A stretch of DNA of 64,000 nucleotides from Aquimarina sp. Aq78 (GTDB lineage: Bacteria > Bacteroidota > Bacteroidia > Flavobacteriales > Flavobacteriaceae), in contig NZ_OMKA01000029.1 in assembly GCF_900299525.1 (NCBI RefSeq), positions 1-64,000 of the forward strand, given 5' to 3'. A program made the translations under genes and the position numbers. This document shows, one piece after another, positions 50,500 to 59,600 of the stretch. The notes under the pieces were generated by a model. The model saw nothing but the letters and a program-made list of their open reading frames with translations, was not told the DNA's origin and did no database searches. How positions within the stretch are numbered: position 1 is the first letter of the stretch; each line of letters begins with the position of its first letter.

Positions 50500-51260
50500 A
50501 AGCTGTTTTTTACATAAAAATGCTTCTTAACTATATTTTTTACATTTTGTAAAACTAATTCCTTACTCCATTTTATGATATTATCATTCCATCGTTGAGG
50601 ATGAAATGTAAACATGACCTGGTTAGGAAAAGCTCCATTTTTTAATGCTTCAATAATTTCGGGAGTGCTATGAAAAGTTTTGGTAAATTTAGTGTGTACC
50701 CGATCTCTTACACTGGTTTTATGACCGTCCCATTTTCTTCCGGTATCTGTTAAGTAGTACACTTTATCATAATCTACATCAAAATAAGGTTCTCCAATGA
50801 TATCAAAATCCTGATATTGATATGTTTTCCATAGGTCTTTAGAATCATGTTTAGATAATGGTGAACCATGCATACAAATAGTAGATACAGGAGCAAGTTC
50901 TCTTAGCGCAAAAAGGTTATTTCTAAAATCCTGAATTCCAGATTTCAAATCGCCTTGTGTAGTTGTTAAACATTCATAGTGATATCCTATTTCATGGCCA
51001 AGTTCTGCAATTTTTAAGATTATTTTTTCATTCCAACTTTCTGGAACTGCCCTAAAATAATAGGTTCCCTTAATTCCTTTAGAAGTCTGAATTTTTGCAA
51101 AAGCCAATGAGTTCTTAGGTAATAAATCTACATCATGCCTTAGAACAATGCTTTTCTTTTCTGGTTTTGCTATAAATTCTGCAAAAGTTTGAAATTGATA
51201 ACCATTGTTCATTAATGCTCGTAGCAGTTCTCTATATCGCTGTACGGTAAAATCTATCAT
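50496..51260 (-). CDS. Polysaccharide deacetylase-like (NodB/CE4) protein
   Basis: This 254-residue protein has no signal peptide. The CE4 metal site appears as VLRHDVDLLP (Asp43, Asp45) and GHEIGYHYE (His89, His94), with TYYFRAVPESWN between and a CMHGS segment further on. CE4 enzymes remove N-acetyl groups from glycans; without a signal it would act in the cytosol on a sugar precursor or lipid-linked intermediate. It overlaps the DUF354 and MBOAT genes by four bases each, indicating tight translational coupling. Confidence 0.85.
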   Translation of the reverse strand: MIDFTVQRYRELLRALMNNGYQFQTFAEFIAKPEKKSIVLRHDVDLLPKNSLAFAKIQTSKGIKGTYYFRAVPESWNEKIILKIAELGHEIGYHYECLTTTQGDLKSGIQDFRNNLFALRELAPVSTICMHGSPLSKHDSKDLWKTYQYQDFDIIGEPYFDVDYDKVYYLTDTGRKWDGHKTSVRDRVHTKFTKTFHSTPEIIEALKNGAFPNQVMFTFHPQRWNDNIIKWSKELVLQNVKNIVKKHFYVKNSL

Positions 51261-52324
51261 TTATACTCAAGTTGTATTTTTGGATTCTCAATTATAGCTT
51301 TTTTACTTTGGGGATAATTTTCTACAAACCATACCATAAAAGAGGTAACATCAATTTTGTCTTCTAATAATTTCTCTAGTCTTTTTTTAAAAACTTCTTT
51401 CACATCCGGGATCTCATCAAGTTCTTTAATTTTAGACAATACACCTTTTCCATTTTTAAAACTAAACAGCAACCCGTATTTTTCTTGTTCCCTGATTGTT
51501 CCTGCCATGATACTATTTATATATAGTGCAGGTGTACCAAGCACGGCACATTCTGAAGCCATTGTAGCTCCTTCTCCAATAAACATACAGGTATAAGCCA
51601 ATACATTATGCATCTCTTCTGGGGGTATACTTATCTGATATTTTTTGAACTCATCGGGTAATTTGCCTTCAGAAGATATAAAGACAGTATATTTCTTTTC
51701 TAAATAATCGATTAGCTCTCGTTTTTCTTGTATAGACAACCCCGATTGATTTACATCATGACTTGCGTTCCATGATACAAATCTGAGTATAACAAATTTA
51801 GTATCAGGATCAATTTTTAGAATATCATAAATACCAGGGTCAGGAACAAACCTATTAGGATGTAGGTAGGCCAATTCATGGTATCCATTATACCATATTT
51901 GCTTATTTCCCAAATCTTTATGAAACGCATTAGACGTTAACACACTATTTGTAAAAGGTAAATATAAACGTACTTGTTCCATATTTCCTGTATCTTCCAT
52001 TGATATATGTGGTTTTCCTAATATAGCCGATGCATGTGCTGCGTAAGGAGAGCCATGGCTCATCAAAATGTCTGGACGAAACTTTAATCCATGAAGAATT
52101 TCCATAATATCGAACTTTACTAAGCCAAATATTTTTCCAATAGTGGTATTATATTTTTTACCAAATGAAATAAAGCGAAGCCCAGCAGCTTTCAATAATT
52201 CGATCTCAAATTCTTTTTCACGGCATGTAAAAAGGAATTCATGTCCTTTTTTTTGCATCTCAAGTGCAAAATTTTTAAACAAATGAACATGACCTGGATG
52301 ACCTATATCGATAAGGATCTTCAT
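51257..52324 (-). CDS. DUF354 family protein (GT-B-like)
   Basis: This 355-residue cytosolic protein belongs to DUF354: MKILIDIGHPGHVHLFKNFALEMQKKGHEF at the N-terminus, GKPHISMEDTG in the first domain, and MFIGEGATMASECAVLGTPALYIN in the C-terminal domain. The fold is GT-B-like, related to UDP-GlcNAc 2-epimerase and MurG, and members sit in polysaccharide loci of archaea and bacteria. A glycosyltransferase or epimerase role is likely but unproven. It overlaps the downstream deacetylase gene by four bases. Confidence 0.85.
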   Translation of the reverse strand: MKILIDIGHPGHVHLFKNFALEMQKKGHEFLFTCREKEFEIELLKAAGLRFISFGKKYNTTIGKIFGLVKFDIMEILHGLKFRPDILMSHGSPYAAHASAILGKPHISMEDTGNMEQVRLYLPFTNSVLTSNAFHKDLGNKQIWYNGYHELAYLHPNRFVPDPGIYDILKIDPDTKFVILRFVSWNASHDVNQSGLSIQEKRELIDYLEKKYTVFISSEGKLPDEFKKYQISIPPEEMHNVLAYTCMFIGEGATMASECAVLGTPALYINSIMAGTIREQEKYGLLFSFKNGKGVLSKIKELDEIPDVKEVFKKRLEKLLEDKIDVTSFMVWFVENYPQSKKAIIENPKIQLEYK

Positions 52325-52349
52325 ATGCGTTTAGTTTTTTATTTTCTAA

Positions 52350-53351
52350 TCAATTGTTTTTTAAAATTTTAACTGCCCTTTTCCCCAAACTATACAAAAA
52401 TGGATTAGCTACATAAATAAACCTACCATGCTCTACTAAATCTCCCCCAAATTTTGATTTAAATTCTCTTACTCCATAATCCTCTTCTGGTTTTCCTGCT
52501 CCCATAAAATCAAATCTCCTTATGTTATTTTCACATGCATATAACATAGCAGACCATGTAGCCAGAATACTAGGGTACATATTCTTATATTCTCTATCTT
52601 TACCACACACATACCATTCATAGATTGCCTTATCTCTAAAAACTGGAAAAACAATCCCTCCAATAACTTCATCTTTATAAAAAACCAAAAGAAATTTAGC
52701 TACTCTCTGACTCCATAAAGTGGTAAAGAAGTACAATTTTGGAAGTGGTGTTTTTACTTTTGTTTTATATAAATCCTCAAGAATTGTATAGTATGCTTCT
52801 ATCTCTGATTGATGTTTGGCTTCTCGTACTACTGCGCCTTCTTTTAAACTCTTTTTAACTTGCCTTAGTTTACTACTGCTAATCCTCTGTTTTACTTTTT
52901 CTTCTGTATCGCATGCTACATGAAAATTTAAATGAGGGTGGTACACAAACCCTATTGTATTTAGAGCATTTTTATATTGGTTATAATCATTAAAATTGCG
53001 AGTTTCGATATAAATTACTTTATGTTTTAAATGTTTAATCACCGTTTTAAACAGTTCTGTAACATGAAGCTCTTCTACTTCTTTAGAAAAAACAGGTCCT
53101 CCGAAAATGATCGCCCTACGAGTAAAAGAAGATTTAATTCCATTTTCCTTTTGAATGATTCCAGAAACAAATGCAGTGATTTTTTTGTCATACTCTATAG
53201 CAAAAGTAAAGGTCTCATGTCCAGCAGTGATAAAAAAGGAAATTGCTTCTGGTGTTTGGAAAAAACTTGCAGAATCATTTTCAAAAAGCACTTCTAATTG
53301 CTTAGGATCTAGTCCGCTGGTACTTGTATGTATGGTGAGCGTTTTAGTCAT
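52350..53351 (-). CDS. FemAB/GNAT-like peptidyl- or acyl-transferase
   Basis: This 333-residue protein resembles the FemAB-like (Acetyltransf_6) group. Two GNAT-like halves are evident: an N-terminal one (FFQTPEAISFF, FVSGIIQKENG, RRAIIFGGPVF) and a C-terminal one (RVAKFLLVFYKDEVIGGIVFPVFRDKAIYEWYVCG, FDFMGAGKPEEDYGVREFKSKFGG). The segment SSKLRQVKKSLKEGAVVREA is also typical. FemX-type enzymes attach amino acids from aminoacyl-tRNA to sugar-linked peptides, and relatives in exopolysaccharide loci are thought to acylate sugars. Its start overlaps the GT4 stop codon by one base (TAATG). Confidence 0.8.
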   Translation of the reverse strand: MTKTLTIHTSTSGLDPKQLEVLFENDSASFFQTPEAISFFITAGHETFTFAIEYDKKITAFVSGIIQKENGIKSSFTRRAIIFGGPVFSKEVEELHVTELFKTVIKHLKHKVIYIETRNFNDYNQYKNALNTIGFVYHPHLNFHVACDTEEKVKQRISSSKLRQVKKSLKEGAVVREAKHQSEIEAYYTILEDLYKTKVKTPLPKLYFFTTLWSQRVAKFLLVFYKDEVIGGIVFPVFRDKAIYEWYVCGKDREYKNMYPSILATWSAMLYACENNIRRFDFMGAGKPEEDYGVREFKSKFGGDLVEHGRFIYVANPFLYSLGKRAVKILKNN

Positions 53352-54277
53352 TATAAAGCTTCTTTATAAATAGATATTAGTTTAGGAGCAACAACTTCTG
53401 AATCCAGATGAGAGATACGAATTCTACCTTCCGTTCTTTTTGGATATTGCAATGCTTCATCAATTTTATTAGCTATATCTGTTTTGCTAAAATTGGTAAC
53501 AAAACATCCAGGTGTATTTCTAATAGTCTCTTCTATATCCCCTACATTAACAGCTACAATTTTACAATTACATGCCATTGCTTCTTTAATTACATTGGGA
53601 GAACCTTCCCAAAAACTTGTTAGAACAATTACATCTGCTGCATTAAAATATGCGGGCATTTGTTTGTTAGGAATATCTACGAGTGATTGTAATTCTATAT
53701 TTTCGTGATTAAGCAATTCGAAAGCACTTTTTGCTAACTGATAGTTTTTCACTTTTCTTTTTGGGTTTGCTGCAAAAAGGATGTGTCGTTTATTAGAATC
53801 CCATTGCGTAATTTCTAAGGCTTCTTTCTTCGAAAATGGTCTAAATTTTTTAAAATCTACTCCGTTGGGTAAGACATTTGCTGTTTTAATACCAGAAGAT
53901 GCTTTCATATCCTGGGATTTTACAATAATCCTTTTCCAGAAAAAGAAATTGAATATTCTGATCAGGTATTTTAATAAAAAAGAAGCTTTTACATCACTTC
54001 CCATTAGTGAGACCACCAATGGTTTTCCTCCTGCCAAAGCTGCAACTACAGCGCTAAGGGAATAGTGCGCATGAACAATATCATAAGAATGGTGTTTCAG
54101 AAATTTTCTTAGTATAAAAACATGTTTTAGATATCCACTAAGTCCTTTACCTTTGATGGTAAAGAAAGAAACATCATGCCCTAGTTTAATCAGAGAATTA
54201 CCTTGATTAAAAACAATAGGGGATATTCCATTCTTTGTATTTCCGCTACTTACAAAAAGTACTTCCATAAAAGGCAT
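53351..54277 (-). CDS. Family 4 glycosyltransferase
   Basis: This 308-residue cytosolic GT-B enzyme has an N-terminal NTKNGISPIVFNQGNSLIKLGHD and a linker VLPNGVDFKKFRP. The donor-binding motif is LTSFWEGSPNVIKEAMACNCKIVAVNVGDIEE, with the EX7E arrangement of GT4. It adds one sugar of the repeat unit from a nucleotide-sugar donor. The start is ATG 54277, with an alternative ATG three codons in. It is 13 bases from the ATP-grasp gene. Confidence 0.92.
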   Translation of the reverse strand: MPFMEVLFVSSGNTKNGISPIVFNQGNSLIKLGHDVSFFTIKGKGLSGYLKHVFILRKFLKHHSYDIVHAHYSLSAVVAALAGGKPLVVSLMGSDVKASFLLKYLIRIFNFFFWKRIIVKSQDMKASSGIKTANVLPNGVDFKKFRPFSKKEALEITQWDSNKRHILFAANPKRKVKNYQLAKSAFELLNHENIELQSLVDIPNKQMPAYFNAADVIVLTSFWEGSPNVIKEAMACNCKIVAVNVGDIEETIRNTPGCFVTNFSKTDIANKIDEALQYPKRTEGRIRISHLDSEVVAPKLISIYKEAL

Positions 54278-54290
54278 TATTATTTAATTA

Positions 54291-55349
54291 TTAACTGTGA
54301 TATATATGCTCGGTATTTTTTATTTTCTTTTTTTCTAAATGTTGCACGATACTATCTGCATATACTTTCTCTACCTCTAGTTTTTTGGTTACAAATTCCC
54401 AGTTGTCATTTTTGTGCGTAAAATATCCTTCAGAATAGGGAATCCCTGCTGTACCAAAATACAGGGATTGGAACTCAATCAGATAAAATTCGTTTCCATC
54501 AAATACAATATCAATCGAGATATGAGGAACATTCATTTTGGTATAGATTTCTTGTGCAAAATCAAAAAGGCCATCAGGTGCTTCGGCTTCTAATCCGTAG
54601 AAATAATTATCATATCCTCCTCCACTGGCTTTAATACCACGCCCTTTTAGCAATGGTCTTTTAAACACATATAGTTTTTCTCCAAAAATGTAAATCTTCC
54701 AATCATTTTGAAGATTTGGTATAAAATCTTGTAGTATAAATTTTTGCCGATATAAGGATTCTCTTATGTATCCTTTATGTTTAAGAGATCTTCCATAATC
54801 TCTTAGGTCACTATTATAATCACGTTGATTTATTTGTTTTACTTTAGCGAGTAGTTCTTTTTCGGATTTTATTAAGCAAACTCCTGTTCCCGAAGCCCCT
54901 TCAGAAGTTTTAAAAACAATAGGGTAAGTGATCTTATCCAAATGCATCAAAAGATCTTTCATAGAGCCATAGACCTGAGCATTAATATTGTTTGTTAAGT
55001 CTTCGAACTGCCTCATGAGTTCCATAAAAACTTTATTATTATTAGCCCTTAAGTGTTTGTATGCAGGAACTACATTAGCACCAGATAGCTCTAATGCATA
55101 AATCATATCTTCTATATAGGATTTATATTTATACCCTATATCCTCTGAAGAGGTGTAGATCACATCTTTACCTTTAAAAGTATTTTTGCTCAGGCTAATT
55201 TTGTTGAAATACATATACTCCAACCGAAATCCTATATCACTAAAATAATCAGACAGTTTATCTTTATCCATCCCGCTACGATAAGGACTATCAAAATGTT
55301 TAGATCCAAATTTTGCTTTATAATCCATTAATGCTATTATAGACTTCAT
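54291..55349 (-). CDS. ATP-grasp ligase of the glycan locus
   Basis: This 352-residue cytosolic protein has an ATP-grasp fold at about residues 130-320. The features are the lysine and glycine-rich loop YPIVFKTSEGASGTGVCLIK, the FILQDFIPNLQNDWKIYIFGEKLYVFKRP strand pair, and metal-binding residues in HISIDIVFDGNEFYLIEFQS. ATP-grasp enzymes join a carboxylate to an amine or thiol through an acyl phosphate. Its start overlaps the asparagine-synthetase-like gene by 32 bases (or 11 from an alternative ATG at 55328), so the two are coupled. The substrate is unknown; attaching an amino acid to a sugar or peptide is inference. Confidence 0.82.
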   Translation of the reverse strand: MKSIIALMDYKAKFGSKHFDSPYRSGMDKDKLSDYFSDIGFRLEYMYFNKISLSKNTFKGKDVIYTSSEDIGYKYKSYIEDMIYALELSGANVVPAYKHLRANNNKVFMELMRQFEDLTNNINAQVYGSMKDLLMHLDKITYPIVFKTSEGASGTGVCLIKSEKELLAKVKQINQRDYNSDLRDYGRSLKHKGYIRESLYRQKFILQDFIPNLQNDWKIYIFGEKLYVFKRPLLKGRGIKASGGGYDNYFYGLEAEAPDGLFDFAQEIYTKMNVPHISIDIVFDGNEFYLIEFQSLYFGTAGIPYSEGYFTHKNDNWEFVTKKLEVEKVYADSIVQHLEKKKIKNTEHIYHS

Positions 55350-57087
55350 AGGTGTTTATTTTTGATGAAACAGAATGATTAGACATATTATGTAGTATCG
55401 ATAAAGACATTAATAATGTGTCTCGATTTTTTTCTGGTGTATAGGGAGATAAATTGGTAAACATTGTATCTAATAGCTTACTATCAAAAAGCAATTGATC
55501 ATTATTCATTATCGAGCGTAACTCTTTCTCATTTGCTTTGACTCCAGAAATGATACCCAGATTGTCCAAATTGGTTTTTGTAACTTTTTTAAGTAGTTTT
55601 TTCTTTAAAAACGGAAGAATAATATTATAAATATACTTAGGGTCTCTTACGTCTATAGGACGATATCCTTTTCCTGTTACCTGGGTGTAAATTTGTTGAT
55701 TCGTTTTCTTTATGATATCTGTATACAAGTATTGACCTTTCATCCTTTTTATAGGGTTGTCTGTAAAAAAATCATTATTAGCGCCTGCATACTTTGTAGT
55801 AAGTAATATTTTTACAAAATTGTAATCTAGAAATGGTGTTCTAACCGAAACGTATTTTTGCTGTAGTGTAATCCACTGTCCAAAGAATTTTCTGAATATC
55901 TCTTCAAATACAAAAATGTAAAATTGTTGATTCCTCGTTATATTTTGAGGAAGAGATTTTTTATATTCTATAATTTCTTCAATAAGCTCATCTAATTCTA
56001 CAGTAAATTCGGATCTATTTAAAACGCGAAGAGGCTCTGCATTTTTAATAGTTTCTACTAATTCTTCTTCGTTTTGTATTTTAAAAACATTTGTCAATGT
56101 TTCTGAAGTAACTGCACCAGCAGCATGTAATGCTCTAAACAATTCGCTACCTCCTGCTCCAGACAGTAAATATTTAGAGTTTTCTGATATTTTTTTTGTG
56201 CTATATAAAAAATGAGGATATAAAAACCCATTTCCCAGATAACCAGAAGTTGTGTATTCTAGTGCATTTTGGTAATACTCTGACGCTGTATATTTAGTAC
56301 CCCCAAGATCAAAATATTGATATGGTATTTTTAGAGTTTTGGCATTGGCCAGTGGAATACTTACATCATCATTTTCTGGTTTACCAAAGGAAAATGTTTT
56401 AAACTTTTGATGGTGATATGTAGCGCAACTAACCAATGTTCTCCCATCAAAACCACTCGTAAATGCAATATCGAATTCTTCTTTCGGAAAATATTGTTTT
56501 GTATTTTTTATGAATAGATTACTTAAGAGATCTACTGTTTTTTTACCTCCTTTTGGATACGGAACAAACAAACTAGAAATATCAAAATGTTTGGTAACAG
56601 TAATTTTATCGTTTTTTAAGGTAATAAAAGAATGACAGGCAAGTAAGTTGATATTTTTATATAGTGTTCTATTAAAAAAGCCGTAGTTAAACAAAAGGTT
56701 TTCTAGAATATACTTTTTGTCTATTTCTAGTTTTGTAGTAAGATGTTCTTTAATTAAGTGTAATGATGATGAGATTAGGCAATCATTATTCGCATAATAA
56801 ATAGGTAACATGCTAAAAAAGCTATTGTATATTTTTATAGAATTCTCTTTTGCTACGATTGCATAAAAATGACCTTTAAGTTTAGCAATTTCATAGTCAT
56901 TAACACTAAAAACTTCTTCGACAGAGCCAATATAATCGCCAATAACTATTACTTTAAAATTTCCAATATTATATTCAAAATAGTTTGCACTGGTAAATGA
57001 CAAATACCAATCAGCAGTTAACTGGAGTAATTTTTTTTCCTCTGATTTAGAAATCAACTTTTTGTTAAGTAGTATAAAATCGCCCAT
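55318..57087 (-). CDS. Asparagine-synthetase-like protein without the glutaminase cysteine
   Basis: This 589-residue protein has an N-terminal Ntn-like half (LKGHFYAIVAK, FSMLPIYYANNDCLISSSLH). Its N-terminus is Met-Gly-Asp, so the catalytic Cys2 of glutamine amidotransferases is absent. The C-terminal synthetase half has the pyrophosphate-loop Ser211-Gly-Phe-Asp-Gly-Arg-Thr (usual SGGxDS) and adenylation-domain sequence (FKTFSFGKPENDD, YLLSGAGGSELFRA, RTPFLDYNFVKILL). Lasso cyclases and beta-lactam synthetases share this loss. It should adenylate a carboxylate and form an amide using an amine or ammonia rather than glutamine. It lies between the membrane protein gene (12 bases) and the overlapping ATP-grasp gene. 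Confidence 0.82.
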   Translation of the reverse strand: MGDFILLNKKLISKSEEKKLLQLTADWYLSFTSANYFEYNIGNFKVIVIGDYIGSVEEVFSVNDYEIAKLKGHFYAIVAKENSIKIYNSFFSMLPIYYANNDCLISSSLHLIKEHLTTKLEIDKKYILENLLFNYGFFNRTLYKNINLLACHSFITLKNDKITVTKHFDISSLFVPYPKGGKKTVDLLSNLFIKNTKQYFPKEEFDIAFTSGFDGRTLVSCATYHHQKFKTFSFGKPENDDVSIPLANAKTLKIPYQYFDLGGTKYTASEYYQNALEYTTSGYLGNGFLYPHFLYSTKKISENSKYLLSGAGGSELFRALHAAGAVTSETLTNVFKIQNEEELVETIKNAEPLRVLNRSEFTVELDELIEEIIEYKKSLPQNITRNQQFYIFVFEEIFRKFFGQWITLQQKYVSVRTPFLDYNFVKILLTTKYAGANNDFFTDNPIKRMKGQYLYTDIIKKTNQQIYTQVTGKGYRPIDVRDPKYIYNIILPFLKKKLLKKVTKTNLDNLGIISGVKANEKELRSIMNNDQLLFDSKLLDTMFTNLSPYTPEKNRDTLLMSLSILHNMSNHSVSSKINTYEVYNSINGL

Positions 57088-57099
57088 AGCTTTTCCTGT

Positions 57100-58509
57100 T
57101 TATAATAGTCCTCGATTTGATAGTTTAAATAAATTCCACATCAATATTGCTGCAAAAATGAATGTTAAATAACTCAACCAATGCTGATTACGCTTAGGAT
57201 ATTTTGTAGCGATACCGTCTGCCATAAAAATGATTAAAAATGGTAGGGATAGTATTTGAAATCGATCCTGAAATGATATACCAGATACAGCAAGAATTAC
57301 AATATATATGATGGCAAATCCGCCAACAAAAATGACTTTTCTATTTTTGGTTTTATAAGCGTTATACAATCCAAGAAATACAAAAAAGTATAAGCAGTTT
57401 CGTACTATTTCATTTTGAAAATGCGAATAGATACCTAATTGTGCAGCTTCAAAATCCAATAATGAAGGGAAAGGAGTAATAATTGCACCAGCAATTAAGA
57501 GTGGGCTTATAATAGCAGCAGTATAATTTATTCCTCGCTGTTTAGAGGTGTTACTTAACTCGTTCCCGAATTGATCTTTACTTGCCTCTATAGCTATTTC
57601 GACATGTTTATCCATTCCTAATTCATTCATTACAAAAAAACTTCCGGCAATAAATAGTATTGAAATAAATATAGATGACATTCTATAATTTTTATTAGAA
57701 GTTTTATAGAATAAGATCTGTATTAATACACAAAAGATGAGTAAGGGAGCTAAGATTACCCTGAAATAAAAGATTACTCCGAATTGAAGTAGAATAAGTA
57801 GGGAATATAGAACTCTAAACTTCTTCTGTATAATGATTAACTGGGTTAGGTATGCAATATTTGCAATAAGAAATATCATAAATGTTTCTTTTAACAAAAA
57901 ACCTGTAAACCATAACAATGCAGGCATTAACATCGTAATAATTCCTGCCAGACGAGCTCTTTTTTCATCATATGAAATCCTGGTTATTTGATATATTCTT
58001 ATCACTGTGATACTCCCCAATACCGCATTAAATATTTTAATAATTAAAATATTCTTTCCAAAAATGAAATAGAAAAAACCAATAATAATAGAAAATCCAT
58101 AATCAGATTCATTTTTCCAAAAACCAGATAAAACGCCAAATATGTGTCTTCCGTCTTCTATCGCATCTGCTACTAATGATCCAGAATAATGATAGTTCCA
58201 GGAGTCTGATGCTGCTATTTCCATCGGCAAATTTGCTGGATCATAGAGCATTGTAAGTACATATAGAACTCCAATCGAAATTAGACGATAAATAAGACTG
58301 TGAAGGAAGATTCTTTGTATAAAATTGTCTTTTCTCTCCCAGGATTGAGAATAATATTGTAACCCTGTAACAAAAAGAATAATGGTTCCGAAACCAGCAA
58401 ATAGAATTGGCAATGGCATAATGTAGGCTGGAAATACCACTATGTGAAGTAACAGTATACCTACTGTAAAAAACATGATAACATTAGTATTTCTCTTTGT
58501 CCAGTACAT
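57100..58509 (-). CDS. Polytopic membrane protein (Wzy- or GT-C-like)
   Basis: This 469-residue protein has about 10 to 12 transmembrane helices and an early extracytoplasmic loop with ASDSWNYHYSGSLVADA. The first loop acidic residue and the helix pattern fit a GT-C glycosyltransferase (family 39-like). As the only such protein in the locus apart from the flippase, it could also be the Wzy polymerase. Its start overlaps the GT4 stop codon (TAATG), so it is in the operon. The exact role cannot be set from sequence. Confidence 0.7.
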   Translation of the reverse strand: MYWTKRNTNVIMFFTVGILLLHIVVFPAYIMPLPILFAGFGTIILFVTGLQYYSQSWERKDNFIQRIFLHSLIYRLISIGVLYVLTMLYDPANLPMEIAASDSWNYHYSGSLVADAIEDGRHIFGVLSGFWKNESDYGFSIIIGFFYFIFGKNILIIKIFNAVLGSITVIRIYQITRISYDEKRARLAGIITMLMPALLWFTGFLLKETFMIFLIANIAYLTQLIIIQKKFRVLYSLLILLQFGVIFYFRVILAPLLIFCVLIQILFYKTSNKNYRMSSIFISILFIAGSFFVMNELGMDKHVEIAIEASKDQFGNELSNTSKQRGINYTAAIISPLLIAGAIITPFPSLLDFEAAQLGIYSHFQNEIVRNCLYFFVFLGLYNAYKTKNRKVIFVGGFAIIYIVILAVSGISFQDRFQILSLPFLIIFMADGIATKYPKRNQHWLSYLTFIFAAILMWNLFKLSNRGLL

Positions 58510-59600
58510 TATGCTGATTTACTTTGATAGGATTCGTTTACCTTTTGTATTTCATAATAGTCTTCAAAACATGATCTGGCATTCGCAGCCATTAATTTTT
58601 TATTTTCTTGCGATAATTCAATAAATTTTAGAACAGCGGATGTTAGAGAGGAAACTTCAAAATCTTCAATAAGAAATCCATTATAACCGTCTATGATAAT
58701 ATCTTTAATTCCTCCTGCTGGGGTACTAATTATTGGCACTCCCATTGATAAAGCTTCCAGAATTACAATAGGCATACCCTCTTGGACAGAGCTTACAATC
58801 AAGGCATCTGCATCTAGCAAAAAGTCTGCAGCATTTTTTTTTGGCCCAGCCAGGAATACATTAGGAGTATTAATTTTCTTAAGTTCGTTAACCAGAATCG
58901 TATCTGTTTCACGCCCTATTTGAATACACATAGCACTAGGGCACTTAACATATACCTCTCTAAAACTCAAGGATAATAGTTTATAGTTTTTATGACGATT
59001 TATATTCCCTATCGCCAAAAAACGTTGCCCTTTTTGTGGTTGAATTGGGAAACTATTCCAAAATGTTCTTATTTCACTTTCGGCTCTTTCTGGACAGTGA
59101 CTTTTTATTCCGTTGGGTATGACTGTTGATTTTAGTTTTGGTAAGTTTTTCTTAAGATCATTATAAATGGTGGGAGCTACACATACGTGTAAAATTCTAT
59201 TGTTTAAAAAACGAAGTTTATTTAAATACCCAAGTACTAATTTCCAATTTTCGAAACTACTGTGAATAGTATGTATGTAAGACATTTTGGGTTTTACTAT
59301 TGAGATTCCGTAGATATAGTATAACGGATTATGCAAGTGTACAAAAACAGTTTTTGGAGCCAATTTACCAAGGAGAATATAAAGGCCAATAAATTGTTTT
59401 ATACTATACTTTTTGGTCCAACCTAATTGATATAGGTCAATGCCTTTTTTTATTTTATCAATATAATTTTTATCCGGATCTGTTTTTTTTAAAGTAACAA
59501 TACATACATCATTTGATTTTGATTGTTCATTAGCAAGTTGAACAACAAAATTTTCTGCTCCTCCAATATCCAGAGATGATATGACATGTACAATTTTCAT
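58509..59600 (-). CDS. Family 4 glycosyltransferase
   Basis: This 363-residue GT-B enzyme has the N-terminal motif HVISSLDIGGAENFVVQLANE, the linker STVIPNGIKS and the donor site VSSVQEGMPIVILEALSMGVPIISTPAGGIKDII. These are typical GT4 features, with the glutamates of the EX7E motif. It adds a sugar to the lipid-linked repeat. Its start is directly adjacent to the FkbM stop codon with no gap. Confidence 0.93.
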   Translation of the reverse strand: MKIVHVISSLDIGGAENFVVQLANEQSKSNDVCIVTLKKTDPDKNYIDKIKKGIDLYQLGWTKKYSIKQFIGLYILLGKLAPKTVFVHLHNPLYYIYGISIVKPKMSYIHTIHSSFENWKLVLGYLNKLRFLNNRILHVCVAPTIYNDLKKNLPKLKSTVIPNGIKSHCPERAESEIRTFWNSFPIQPQKGQRFLAIGNINRHKNYKLLSLSFREVYVKCPSAMCIQIGRETDTILVNELKKINTPNVFLAGPKKNAADFLLDADALIVSSVQEGMPIVILEALSMGVPIISTPAGGIKDIIIDGYNGFLIEDFEVSSLTSAVLKFIELSQENKKLMAANARSCFEDYYEIQKVNESYQSKSA

